From assembly GCA_020310875.1 (NCBI GenBank), contig CM035406.1:221388294-221452293 (forward strand): DNA of 64,000 bases. The letters are read 5' to 3'. Each line of letters opens with the position of its first letter. The stretch's first letter is position 1. The stretch comes from Ceratopteris richardii. Lineage: Eukaryota > Streptophyta > Polypodiopsida > Polypodiales > Pteridaceae. Below the pieces are notes generated by a model. It saw only the letters and a list, made by a program, of their open reading frames with translations, was not told where the DNA came from and ran no database searches. Of this stretch, positions 47,100-59,519 are shown piece after piece. The position numbers were made by a program, and so were the translations under genes.

Positions 47100-49005
47100 A
47101 TTTTTTTCTCTCTTCGATTGTGCCTTCATAAATCTAATAATGTTCTGCGTCCCTTTTCTTGATTAATTCACTCATTTCCTTGCAATCAAAGTTTTTAGAA
47201 GAGTTCCATCTAATTGATGCAGAGCATATGTCCCATTTTCATGTAGTTTTATAACAACATAAGGTCCAAACCATCGAAGTTTTAATTTTCTTCTTGCAAC
47301 ATGTTAAGAATTAAATGTACTATCATAGATCAAAACCCAATCATCTTTATGAATTTGTTTTGGCTTTAGTGTATGTGATTTATCTAAGAACTTCTTATTT
47401 TTCAATCTTGATTCCTTCAATTTTAAAATAGCTGCATCGAGTTTCTCCTTCCCTTGCCCAAGTTGTTTTATCCGTAAGACCAATAGTTCATTAGTAGATA
47501 GATTATCATTTCAAGGTAAAGTAGACAATGCAGGAATTTTTGTGTGAATGAGAAAAATAGGTTTTTGAAAATACATTAATTCAACAGGCAGGTATCCCAT
47601 TGTCTTGCTGCAAGTGATTTTATCAGCCCGTAATGGAGAAAGCAAATACCTTGGCCATTGTTTCAAGTCATCATTGCAAGCTTTGCAGATTGCTCTCACA
47701 GTTGGTGAATGAACTCTTTCTATTTTCTTGTTAGCCTTACGATTGTAAGCACTCATAAGAGATAAGAAAAATCCATGTGATGCAAAGAAATCTCTAGCCT
47801 TTAGAGCATCTAATTCTCCCCTATCGACAACTATGTTTTCAATGTACCCAAATCCTGAAATCACATCCTCAAGTAAGAGATTGTGTACATTATATGTCAT
47901 TTTAGATTGTAGTGCTATACCTTCTGTATGGTTAGTAAGGTCTTCTCTTGCAAGTACAACATATCTCATCTTTAGGCATGGTCACAAGGTTAACTACCCA
48001 CTTATAGTGAGTACAAGGAGGATAGGTAGGATGTAAAGGATCTCAATGTTTCACATATGAATGTATTTCACATGTAGTACACGTGTTTACATAATCCCTT
48101 TCATTGAAAAAGATTATTGGCCACCAATATCTTTCTCTAATCTTTTCATATGTAGCCACAAACTCTTTATGTCTAGCCCATCATGTATCATGTAAATCTT
48201 TCATAATTTTCAATTGAAGTTGATTTTCTCCTAGTACCTTTTGTGGCATTTTAACTTTTCCCCTAGCATGTCTCCAAATAAATCCGTCTTTTGAAAAGAA
48301 ATTGAAAGCTCATGTCCTAATTTCTTTTAACTTATTTGATGATCGAGTAGGTGAGTTTTTGAGGCTACTAAGGTGTTTGCCAATATCTTTCCACTGACCT
48401 TCATAATCTTCATCATGAAATTGTTCATAATCATATACTTGTGGATCATAACTATTTAAATTTTTATGTATTTATGTTGCATTATCAAAATCATCATGAA
48501 ATTTAGCATTAGAAACATATCACCAACATTATTAGATTTTTATCAATATGAAATAAAACTTGATTTATAAATTTAATATATGATATCCATCTAAGCATTG
48601 TAATATTTGGTGATGAACAATTTGCAATCACACCAATAAGTGGCAAAAAATCTTTCTCAACAATCACATTTGCTTCTATGAAATATTCCTTACAAGTCTT
48701 TAAACCTATGACTAAACCAGAAAAACTCTTGTTGGATTCGCAAGTATTGTCATTGAGTTTCATGCAAAATTGTAGCATCAAATATAATTGCATATCTGTT
48801 CCCTCTTCATGATTTTGACCAATAACCCATCCTATACCTATAGAACTCGTGTCTACAGTGAAAATAATGGCTTTATTGTTTAAATAGTCAACACTTTTTA
48901 AAACAGAAGCATCAGATAACAGTTTTTTCGATTCTCTGATGGCTTTAGAATGCTTTTTAGTCCATTTGAACTTTCTTTTCTTCCTCACCAAATCATATAG
49001 ACAAT
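47100..49005 (-). mobile_element. Ty3/gypsy fossil, RNase H and integrase part
   Basis: Read right to left on the minus strand. RNase H comes first (KWTKKHSKAIRESKKLLSDA, then FTVDTSSIGIGWVIGQ, about 48990-48830). An integrase zinc finger follows (HDTWWARHKEF to TCEIHSYVKH, about 48200-48060), then the integrase core (IVVDRGELDALKARDFFASH, 47830-47770). The C-terminal domain ends it (RKLKLRWFGPYVV and GTYALHQLDGT, about 47290-47200). The order RT-RNase H-integrase is that of Ty3/gypsy. It is fairly well preserved in blocks but broken several times. Confidence 0.82.
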
Positions 49006-49115
49006 GAGAACTAAATATTAAGGTACAAATATTGGATATATATGAAGTTCAAATATTGGAGGAGATGTTGCATGAACAGAATATAGGGAATGCCAAACCA
49101 CAAAGGAACTTAGGC

Positions 49116-49145
49116 CTTTTGTGATGACACATGTCATCACAAAAG
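49116..49145. repeat. perfect 13-bp inverted repeat with 4-base loop
   Basis: CTTTTGTGATGAC and GTCATCACAAAAG face each other around ACAT. It lies just beyond the edge of the gypsy RNase H remains. It could be a footprint of a small inverted-repeat element or a transcription terminator-like hairpin; no evidence favours either. Confidence 0.85.
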
Positions 49146-49199
49146 TTTCTCCAACAACAAAATCATGAGAACCTTGAGGCTTCCATGGAAGTAACTCCC

Positions 49200-50830
49200 A
49201 GAACCACCATCACTCACCTCAGTCCAAGTTGTTCCTTTGAATAGCATCAAAATACTACTAGAAGATTATTCTAGGTTTTTTGAGTTATATGCCAAGTTGG
49301 AAGAGGAATGTGAAGATCTCAAGAAGTAGCTAGCAATTCCTAGCACACATGTGCCAGAGGTCATTCCTCTCCCACAAAACACACACGAATTGGAAAATAT
49401 CTAGAAACAAGTTGATGAACTTCAAGCACCATGACTACAATATGGAAGGCCACTCTCTCCATCAGTGGAACCCAAACCGGAAGAAATCATCAAAATCCTT
49501 GTGGAAGAAATTTTTAATGACCCTATAGAACCAAGGGGACGCACTAGAAAAGAAGACCAAGACACATTTGTAATTAAAGTGCCAAAATCGTTGAAAAGGG
49601 TAGAAAAAATTGTATAAACACGTGATGATTGAGTAGCTATTCAACTTCAATCACTAGCAAATCTCAAAGACAGAGTACTCAAGTTTGCCTATTTTTGGAA
49701 GCTCTCTCCTGTAGGGATCATCACCACATACAAATTTCAATTTAGGACTTACTTTCTACTTCTTGCAGACTACAATGCAGCAATAAAAAAGATAATGGCA
49801 ATGAACTGGCTTTCTCCACTCAATTCAAACTCAAAGACCTTCTCGAGCTAGCAAGAAATCGTACCATATTTCAATCTAATTAGCATGCACAGTTACTTTT
49901 GGCCTATCTCGAAATGATGCACATGTGGTCGAATGAACCCTTATATGTCAAATATAATCCATGCTATTGCCTTGTATTACACCAAAGGCCATGGCCAAAA
50001 TTCAAAGTCAAGGTTAACACAAATAAGGGTTACTTTGATTGGATCAACTATTCTTACTTAGCTCCACCGAGATGACCACCCACAATGGCCTACATGATCT
50101 CAACCATATGCCACTAACCCTCCTGCTTCAAAAATGTGCGTGACATTGTTTCCAAGATGTGTATGAAGATTTTCAAGTTAATGACTATTGTATTCAAAAA
50201 CTTTAGGAACATTAAGGCCATGTATTTATCTTCTCCAATCTTCAATGAAGGTAACCTTGACTTGGCATATGATATGAGAAAAAACCCCTCTCCCAACACC
50301 ATCTTTCCTTGGCACTCGAGCATCAAGTATCTAGGTGCTTGTTATAAGCAAACTTTTGAGGAAATGCCCTCCACAAGGTTCTATGAGTACCACTCACAAA
50401 TACTGATTCCGAGACTCACACATATTTGCAATTGCTTTTTGTAGAATAGACCTTGCATGAAGAATAGATCTGTATTCCACATCTGAATGTACCAACTCTA
50501 GTCAATCGGATTCAAGGAACATCACTTGGCCATGAATGTCATCAAATACTACATTGCACACCCTTCACATCAAAGGTATGTTGGGGAAGAGAGATGCGAG
50601 AGAGGGAGAGGGGCATTGGTGGTATCCAAGATCATCAAGACAACCAAAAAAACAAGGAAGCATTAAAAAACCAATAATAGAGAGTCACGAGAGATCAAAG
50701 GCCAAGCAAGACGAAGCAAACAAGGAATCCAAAGAAGCTCCAGCAAGTAGGCCCAACAACGTTTTGAATGCAATATCTTATGCAACAATGATTTTGATCA
50801 CTAAAAACCATTGTAAATTTCATATTTAAC
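49200..50830 (+). pseudogene. coding-like ruin of unknown family
   Basis: The plus strand shows stretches with protein-like composition in changing frames. One is a coiled-coil-like segment (LLEDYSRFFELYAKLEEECE, about 49250-49320); another is a Lys/Ser/Glu-rich segment at 50590-50770 (KGMLGKRDAREGEGHWWYPR). Many stops intervene. No domain is recognised. Repeats and transposons on both sides suggest a decayed transposon ORF, but a host pseudogene is not excluded. Copia B inserted at its right edge. Confidence 0.3.
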
Positions 50831-50867
50831 AATTGCAACTCCATTTTGTTCAAGCCAAGGAGTCCTC

Positions 50868-51915
50868 TGAAAGAAAGTTGGAAAAGCTTGGAAAGCTGAG
50901 TTGTCAAGTGGTGAAGTTGGTCTAGTAAACGATCATAGGAACAACCTTAGCTCTTTGCATATCTAAAGTAGACCTTGTAGGCTTGTGTTTAGTTCATAAA
51001 ACCCAATAGGTACTTTGGAATATCAACAAGAACAAGTTTATGCAAAATAGATAGGTTCCACCTTGACTAGATCACAAAAACCTTCTAAAAATGGATGGAA
51101 GTTGTAACTTCAAACATTAAGCACAACCAACATAGTAACAATTGGAATACTTCCTCTTAAGGGAGCTTCATACATAACGTTGGATTAATATAATTCATAA
51201 AAGCCATAATTTATAGCAATTATAGAAGCATCAATCACCTTAACACTGAGCTGATGTTATCCAGATTTCTAAGGGATGAGTAGAGAATGACCCCGAGATT
51301 GAAAAACTTGAATTTCTCCTAAAGTAATAAACAAAATGACTTGAAAACTTGTAGACATGAATTAGACCATCACAACTTTCCAATGGATGCTTAAAAAATG
51401 TATTTAGAGTTGGGTAGAGAGAGCAACAATCTCTACAATTTGACTCAATCAGAGGAAGAAGGAGCAAAGAATAAAAATGGCACCTTCAAATCAACAATCT
51501 TCTAAATGTGAAAATGTTTTGGAATCTTTATATAGGGTCTTGAGGATATGACCATGCCTCTTCTTCATGAGTTTGAATCCACAAATAAGGCAAGTTAGTT
51601 AGTTTTGATTTCTTTGAATCTTTTCCTATAATCTAGGAAAAGAAAAAGTTGAAATCAAATCTACTTTTTGATTGATTGATTGAGAGTCATTCACAAAAAC
51701 TTCTAACTCATAGCTTTAAGGAAATTTACTCTTTCCTTTCAGAAAGATAAATACTTTGGAAATTACATAAGAAAGTGATCCTATGATCAAACTTCTCAAT
51801 ACAATAAATGAATGCAAATAAAACAATACAAAGAGTATTTGTGGCATAAATCAAATGATGGATATGAAGAAGATCATGCCCAACTCAAGAATAATGAAAG
51901 CTTGATGTTCCAATA
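50868..51915 (-). repeat. 3' LTR of copia B
   Basis: 1,048 bp. It aligns with 62302-63376 end to end, including TGAAAGAA at the left and GATGTTCCAATA at the right edge. Preceded (plus sense) by the TCCTC duplication. Confidence 0.88.
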
Positions 51916-51916
51916 G

Positions 51917-51927
51917 CTCCCCCTCAA
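51917..51927 (-). promoter_or_regulatory. polypurine tract of copia B
   Basis: TTGAGGGGGAG on the minus strand, next to the 3' LTR. Confidence 0.85.
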
Positions 51928-53065
51928 GCCAAAGTATGCTTGATTCTTCATTCTCTGATAGGTTGAATACCCACCATAGCTTTGAATCTACAAAGATTTA
52001 TCCCATCGAATGCCTTTGTCATCATGTGTGCTATTTGCTTCTCAGTAGGGAAAAATGAAATGTCAATTTACTTTTCCATAAGTTTTTCTCTCACAGTGGT
52101 AATGGACTTCTATGTGCTATTTCCTTGCATGAGAAATCAGATTTGCAGCCAAATGTATGGAGCTTACATTAACTCCAAGTAAGTGAGATTTGGAACTTAC
52201 AAGTCCCAAATCTGAGTACAACGCCTTGCGCCATAATGCTTCCTGAGTTGCAATAGTTAGACCTCTATATTCTGCTTCTTGGAAGTCCATGACACCAATT
52301 TTGAACTTGCTAATGCTAAGTATCTAGAGGTACTTCTTCTATCATCCTTTGCTCTTGCCCAATCTGCATCTGAATAGATTTTGATATCCAAATCTTAAGA
52401 GTAAGGATAATAGATACCTTCATTAAGTGTCCCTTTGAGGTACTTGAGTATTCTCTTTGCAGCATCCATGTGTGGCCTTCTAGGTGAGTGAATGAACTAA
52501 CTAAGCACTCCCACACTATATAATATGCCTGGTCTTGTGTGAGTAGCATATATCAGCCTACCAACTAAGCTTTGATACATTTTAGGATCATCAATCTTCT
52601 CACCATCATAAACACTTAGTTTATGGTTCAATTCCAAAAATGTACCCCTAAGATTTTTGTTCTACATTCTCAATTTGAGAAGTAGTTCTTGAATGTATCT
52701 TCTCTGAGTTAGATACATCCCTTCATCTGTACAAACCACTTGCATACATAAGAAATATGTGAGCTCATTTAAGTAAGTGAATTTGAATTCCTCTTGCATG
52801 TGTCTCTTGGTCCTTTGAAATGCTATTAAGATCATCACATGTCACAATTATGTCATCTACATATACACATAGATAGATAACCTCATTATGATCCCTTTTG
52901 ATGAATAGATAAGGATAGGAGTTTCTAGGTCTGAATCCTTGATCTTGAACTTATGTAACCAACCTGTAGTTTCAAGCTCTAGGAGCTTGTTTCAATCCAT
53001 ACAATGCTTTCTTAATTCTACAGACATAAGATTTATGATTAGGGTTTTCAAAACCTGGTGGTTGT

Positions 53066-54078
53066 TGTTGATGTATAAAACACCACAAGAACTAAGCTAA
53101 AGTGATATTAGAACACCTCTGTAATCATCATTAGCTTAGTAACACTCTCAATCTCAAAAACTTTACAACCAAACTTAGTGAATTCAAAAATTTCACTTTT
53201 CAGAAATTTGCACCTTTTTTTCTAACTTCAAATCTGATCTGTATTAGCTTGATTTGTACAAATTATTTTGGTCACTTGCTAATAGAAGTTCTTACTAATG
53301 TTAAGTAACACATACCAAGCAAAACTTTCAAGTAATATCATCGAAATTTTCTGATTTCACTTCAATATTTGAACTATGTCTGAAATCTAAAAAATGACTT
53401 CATCGATTTGACATACCTTCACTGTTATACTCATTTCTCTGAGTACATGCCCCGTTTTGTAAAGATCTTTTGACCAATTGTAGTAGAAGGTAGTAGCTTC
53501 AAAATGAGTTATCACTCATGAAAAACTTTACACTATACTGTGAGATCTGACCTTAAGAAGATCAGGGAAAAGTGCACCAGAAAACTCATAACTGTCAACG
53601 AACTTACACACTGATATGAAATCAGATAGAATTCAACACACAAGAGGAATTAGATCAAATCCTTTTACACAAACATGTGTTAACTATCAGAGAAGATGTG
53701 TACAAAATGGCTTGGCCTCATTCTGCTCATAGCCATAGAAAACTCTCATACACTGAGTAGTTTCTCCTCAACATCTCTCTCAGAAAAACCCGACTTTTCT
53801 CTATTCACTCAAGGATTACAAAATTGCGTTCTCTCATATATTTTTCAACTCAAATTAACTTATATACATGTAGTTTACATACTCCTAGACTCAACTCGTA
53901 AATTTTTAAGTTCTTATGTCAAGACTAGACTTTTATTTTGCACTAAATTACAAGAGTGAATTTATCCCTTCACTTAGGCTTAGTTTTCTGAGTGCTTTGC
54001 CTTCAATTCTCTTTGTTTTTATTCTTCACTCATATCTCTACATACATTCATGTCTAATTAGTGAGTGAAGTCCCAACA
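53066..54078 (-). repeat. 3' LTR of copia C
   Basis: In plus sense it runs from TGTTGATGTATAAAACACC to AGTGAAGTCCCAACA. It matches 58518-59514. Confidence 0.93.
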
Positions 54079-54079
54079 A

Positions 54080-54090
54080 CTCCCCCTCAA
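54080..54090 (-). promoter_or_regulatory. polypurine tract of copia C
   Basis: TTGAGGGGGAG on the minus strand adjoining the 3' LTR; identical in its core to the tract of copia B, which suggests related lineages. Confidence 0.88.
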
Positions 54091-54109
54091 TCACTAATTA
54101 GCATGCTTT

Positions 54110-55733
54110 GACTTCTTCATGTAATCTTCTTCTCTTTTATTCCTACCATCTCTTTGAATCTACTTGTCTTCACTTTATCCAAGCTCTTTGTCATAATATC
54201 TACAATCTGATCTTTTGTAGAAGTGTATACCACTTCAAGCTCCTTCTCCATTACCTTTTATCTCAAGAAATGATATTGAATCTCTATTTGCTTTGTTCTT
54301 GCATGAAATACAGGATTTGCTGCAAGATACAATGAACTCATATTATCTCCATGTATGATAGGTATACCTTGATCAATATCCAAGCTTTTGAACAAGGTTT
54401 GCATCCATATCACTTCTTTTGCTGCTTCCACAAGTCCTTTGTACTCAGCTTTTGTTGATGATAAAGCCACTGTATTTTGCTTCTTTGAACACCAACTCAC
54501 AAGTTTATCTGCTATGTTTATCATATACCCATGTGTTGACCTTCTATCATCTTGACTTCCTGCCCAATCTGAATCACTATATGCTCTCAACCTTATATCT
54601 GATGTAAATGGATAATATAATCCTTCCTTCAAAGTTCTTTTGATGTATGTAAGAACTCTTTGACCTGCACTCCAATGTGGATCCTTTGGACAATGCATGA
54701 ACTGAGAAAGAACTCCCACTGCATAACTAAGATCAGGTCTTGTTAGTGTAGCATAAATCAAGATTCCCACTAAAGATTGATACTTTCTCATATCTTTGAA
54801 CTCTGCACCATCATATTTGCTGAGTTTATGATTGACCTCTAATGGTGTTGATGCATCTATGCAATTCTCCATAGTAAACTTCTTTAGAAGATTCATAAGA
54901 TATCTTTCTTGTGACACATATATGCCATGTTCTGCATAAGTGATTTCCATTCCAAGAAAATATGACAATTTTCCTAGATCACTTATCTTGAATTCCTTAT
55001 CAAGTAACCTCTTCACCTCCTTGATTCCTTCATTTGAGGTACCTGTAATTATAATGTCATCTACATAAATAGAAATGTAGATCATACCTTCATCTGTTCT
55101 CTTGATAAGTAAACTTGTATCTGCCTTTGAACTTTGATATCCAAGATCATTAAGATACTTCACAAGTCTATAGTTCCAAGCTCTTGGAGCTTGCTTCAAA
55201 CCATAAAGTGCTCTTCTCAATCTGCAAACATAATTTGGAAACTTGTAATTTGCAAACCCTTGAGGTTGCTCCATGTAAACCTCATCTGATATATATCCAT
55301 TCAAAAATGCATTCTTTATATCCAATTGACTCAATGTCCATCCTTTTGATGCTGCAATAGCAATGATTGTCCTTATGGTTGACATCTTTGCTACAGGACT
55401 GAATGTCTCATCATAATCTATGCCATGAGTTTGAGCATAGCCTTTAACCACCAATCTAGCTTTGTATCTGGCTATTCTTCCATCTGCATGCTTCTTTATT
55501 TTGTAAACCCATTTATTTCCAATCACTTTCTTACCATTAGGTTTTGGAACAAGTTCCCAAGTTTTATTTTCTTCAAGTGCATTAAACTCTTCCTTCATTG
55601 CTTCTTCCCATTGTCTCTTACCTTTTGCTTCATCATAGGTTTGAGGCTCTTCATCTTCCTTAATCAAGTAAGCATAGTTTTTCTGAGTCAAATAAGAAGT
55701 ATCATAAGAATACCTTGTAGTTTGTTTCTTCAT
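54110..55733 (-). mobile_element. copia C reverse transcriptase and RNase H region
   Basis: A 491-codon open block covers RT from KTWELVPKPNGKKVIGNKWV through LDIKNAFLNGYISDEVYMEQ, YGLKQAPRAW and the active site YVDDIIITG (near 55050). It continues into RNase H with SDSDWAGSQDDRRST and SSTKAEYKGL (about 54580-54430). The family's usual RNase H end lies in the following 150 bases. RT and RNase H together make the DNA copy from the element's RNA. Confidence 0.93.
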
Positions 55734-55829
55734 TCTAGTTGATCTCCTTGGTTCACACTCTTCATGTGTATCTGGATATACGTCTTCATCAAATCTTGGT
55801 TCATCTTCATTTCTTCTATATGATCCAAC

Positions 55830-57240
55830 TCAGGATGTGCTTGCTTGCATATGATCTTCATCTCCATCTACCTGCATATGTGATTTACCTCTTTCACTTT
55901 TTCTTACCTCTTCTTCAAATGTTTCAAGGTTACAATCTTTATCTGCATACCAACTCTTCTGTTCATCAAATGTCACATCTCTAGAAACAACAAATTGTTT
56001 GGTTAGAAGATTCCATAGCCTATAACCCATCTGCTTTTCATCATACCCAATAAACACATATTTTTCAGCCTTTGGTTCAAGCTTATGTCTGAGTTGTGAT
56101 GGTACATAAGCATAGGCAATTGATCCAAACACCTTACAATGATCAAGTGTTGGTTTCTTACCCCACCATGCTTCATAAGGGGTCATTCCATTTAGAGCTT
56201 CACATGGTAACCTATTCACAAGATATGTAGCTGTATTTACAGCCTCAGCCCAAAGATAATTAGGGCAATTCTTTTCTTTTAACATTGCTCTTGCAAACTC
56301 AACCAATGTTCTATTCCTCCTTTCTACCACCCCATTGTGTTGAGGTGTATACCTGCAAGTTACTTCTCTCTTGATACCTGCATTCCAAAGATAATCATTG
56401 AATTCTTGGGAGAAGTATTCTCCCCCTCCATTAGACCTCAAAGTCTTGAGCTTTTAACCTCTAACTCTTTCTGCATATGCATGAAAATGTTTGAAAGCTC
56501 CAAATACTTCTGATCTTTCCTTTAAAACATAAGTGGTTATCCACCTTGTAGCATCATCAATAAAAAGAACATAATACCTAGACCCATTGATTGATCCTTC
56601 TTTTGTTGGCCCCCATACATCTGTATGTATGAGCTCTAGCAAACCATCATGCTTGAAACCTTTCTTCTGAAATGATAACCTGCGTGCCTTTCCCATCTGA
56701 CAAGCTTCACACTTGTAGATCATATGTTGGCTTTTTACAATTGGTAGCCCTATTACAGATTGATTCTCCACCATGGTTTTAATTCCTTTTTCATTGAAGT
56801 GTCCTAACCTCTTACGCCAGAGGTCTAACTCTGTAAGTACTTCATCACCATGTGTGATCAGGGCTTGACCAACATTCCTTTGCACTTTGAGAGTAAAAAG
56901 TCTACCTTCCTTCTTACCACAGACAATTTGATTGTATCCATCCTCTGTATCTTCAATAAATACCCCTTCATTTGTAAATCTCACTTGAAAACCTTTCTCC
57001 ACTATTTGTCCCACACTAATCAAATTCTTTGGTATTGTTGGGACATACAAAACATTTGTTAGCAAATCAGCTCCACTCCTGCACTTCACTTTTCCAACTG
57101 AATGCACATCATGTTTTGTATTGTCACATGTTTGTACTGTATGACTTGAAATACCTTCTTCCAATTCTGATAACAATTCTATATTACCTGACAAATGATT
57201 TGAGCAACCAGAGTCAATATAGAATACCTTGAGATCCTCC
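55830..57240 (-). mobile_element. copia C protease and integrase region
   Basis: The protease active-site block YIDSGCSNHLSG lies near 57190-57235. The pre-integrase segment (LWRKRLGHFNEKG to CEACQMGKARR) spans about 56830-56680. The integrase core (HTDVWGP, FIDDATRW, RSNGGGEYFS and the PQHNGVVERRNRTL block) spans about 56640-56290. The integrase C-terminal part with a KVFGSIAYAYVP block runs to about 55980. Confidence 0.9.
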
Positions 57241-57369
57241 TTCTCTGATGTACTTATTTAAATTCATCATCAATGTTGTATGGTTGTCATTTTGTGTATC
57301 ATTTGCATAGTTGTAATAGGTAGTGTTGTAAGACTGATTCTGATTCCAATTTCTTCCACCACCTCTACC

Positions 57370-58305
57370 AAAACTTCCTCTTGAATTCTATCTTCCTCTT
57401 TGAAAATGATTCTGAAACCTTCCACCTCTTCCTCTGCCATTATTGCTTTGATTTGGATTTGATCCTTGTTGGTTATGCCAAGAATCATAGGCTAGATGAT
57501 TGCTTAGTCCACAAATCCAACATGTCTTCTTGTTATTGTTCAGATTTCCTCTACCTCTTCCATTTCCTCGACCTTTACCTTTGCCAATACCTCTTCCTTT
57601 TGCATAATTTGCTTGAGTAGTCATTTCTTCTTCATCCTTTGCTTTACCTTTCTCACTTCTCTTCTTATTCTTTGCATACATAGTATATCCTTTATCTCCA
57701 TCTGACTTCAAGTCTTGCTCAAATGTGAGCATTAATCCAAGCAATTGATTTAATTCTGGCACATAATGATTTAATGAAAGTTCGGTCGAGAGTACAACAG
57801 GTTTCCACCTCTCATCTCCTCTCAACCCTGCAAGCAATTGTGCTATCAACCTATGATCTTTAATATCTTCATCAATAGATCCAAGACTATCTACTAAGTC
57901 CTTCATCTTAGTGACATAATCACTAATACTCTGATTTTTCTTTTTCTTAAATGTGGTGAACTCTGACCATAAGCTAGCCTTCCTAGCTTTAGTAGTGTTT
58001 TGGAAGTGATCTTCCAAAGCATTCCATATGTCTTCAGCTGTTTCTAATCCTCTAATATGTGGTAGCAAATGATCTATGATAGTGTTATATATATAAGCCC
58101 TTGCATTTGCATCTCTCTTCTGCCATAGCTTCAAAGCTTATAGTTCTTCTTTCCTTGGTTGACTCTCATCTTCAAATTTAGGCTTTTCTTCTTCACTTGT
58201 CACATATATCATTAGATCCTTACTCATAAGTAAGGCTTCCATTCTCATGACCCAAGCAAGATAATTATCTCTGTCCAATTTGTCAATAGATACATGATCT
58301 GCCAT
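57370..58305 (-). mobile_element. copia C gag region
   Basis: Starts at an ATG at 58303-58305 (MADHVSIDKLDRDNYLAW), the usual copia gag opening. The UBN2-type core follows (LPHIRGLETAEDIWNALEDH, MKDLVDSLGSIDEDIKDH). A Gly/Arg/Asn-rich tail with a zinc-knuckle-like CWICGLSNHLAYD (about 57520-57480) would bind RNA. Confidence 0.88.
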
Positions 58306-58503
58306 AGACTTCTTGTTTCTGCTCCAATCCTATGAGTATAAGGTTAAAGTATGGTACCTTTTGTAGATATTTACCCTTGAGAATAACTTCAAAGCATTCC
58401 TCTGATGTCTTTTATTGTTGAACACCTCAGCTTTCACCTCTTTAATGAAGAACTCTTCAATTCCTCTTGTATCTGCTCCTCCTTTCAACCTTGAGGACCT
58501 TTT

Positions 58504-58515
58504 TGCTCTGATAGC
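58504..58515 (-). promoter_or_regulatory. primer binding site of copia C
   Basis: TGCTATCAGAGC on the minus strand, two bases inside the 5' LTR, differs at one base from the standard initiator-Met site. Confidence 0.85.
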
Positions 58516-58517
58516 AC

Positions 58518-59514
58518 TTGTTGATGTATAAAACACCACAAGAACTAAGCTAAAGTGATATTATAACACCTCTGTAATCATCATTAGCTTAGTAACACTC
58601 TCAATCTGAAAAACTTTACCACCAAACTTAGTGAATTCAAAAATTTCACTTTTCAAAAATCGGCACCTTTTCTTCTAACTTCAAATCTGATTTGTGTTAG
58701 CTTGATTTGTACAAATTCTTTTGGTCACTTGCTAAAAGAAGTTCTTACTAATGTTAAGTAACACATACCAAGCAAAACTTTCAAGTAATATCATCGAAAT
58801 CTTCTGATTTCACTTCAATATTTGAACTATGTCTGAAATCTGAAAAATGACTTCATCGATTTGACATACCTTCACTGTTAGACTCATTTCTCTGAGTACA
58901 TGTCCCGTTTTGTAAAGATCTTTTTACGAATTGTAGTAGAAGGTAGTAGCTTCAAAATGAGTTATCACTCATGAAAAACTTTACACTGTACTGTGAAATC
59001 TGATCAGGGAAAAGTGTGCCAGAAAACTCGTAACTATCAACTAACTTACACACTGATATGAAATCAGATAGAATTCAACACACAAGACGAATTAGATCAA
59101 ATCCTTTTACACAAACATGTGTTAAGTATCACAGAAGATGTCTACAAAATGGCTTGGGCTCATTCTGCTCATAGCCATAGAAAACTCTCATACATTGAGT
59201 GCTTTCTCCTCAACATCTCTCTCAGAAAAACCCGACTTTTCTCTATTCACTCAAGGATTACAAAATTGAGTTCTCTCATATATTTTTCAACTCAAATTAA
59301 CTAATATACATGTAGTTTACATACTCCTAGACTCAACTCGTAAATGTTTAAGTTCTTATGTCAAGACTAGACTTTTATTTTGCACTAAATTACAAGAGTG
59401 ATTTTATCCCTTCACTTAGGCCTAGTTTTTTGAGTGCTTTGCCTTCAATTCTCTTTGTTTTTCTTCTTCCTTCATATCTCTTCATAAATTCATGTCTAAT
59501 TAGTGAGTTAAACA
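58518..59514 (-). repeat. 5' LTR of copia C
   Basis: 997 bp matching 53066-54078 at about 96%. Its outer end is followed by GTTGT, the second copy of the target duplication. Confidence 0.93.
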
Positions 59515-59519
59515 GTTGT

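Larger units (their letters stand above)
53066..59514 (-). mobile_element. Ty1/copia LTR retrotransposon (copia C), nearly whole
   Basis: A 6.45-kb element on the minus strand with LTRs of 1,013 and 997 bp, exact GTTGT target duplications at 53061-53065 and 59515-59519, and a primer site and polypurine tract in place. It lies inside the reverse transcriptase of copia B, just before that gene's PPGF block. The LTRs differ at about 43 of 1,000 positions (about 4%) plus a 10-base gap, so it is the youngest dated insertion. Gag to RNase H are all present in long open blocks, but about four breaks remain, so it looks inactive. Confidence 0.95.

Noticed and set aside
54258-55733. Host gene candidate (491-codon frame)
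   Set aside because: It is the RT-RNase H part of copia C, bounded by that element's LTRs.
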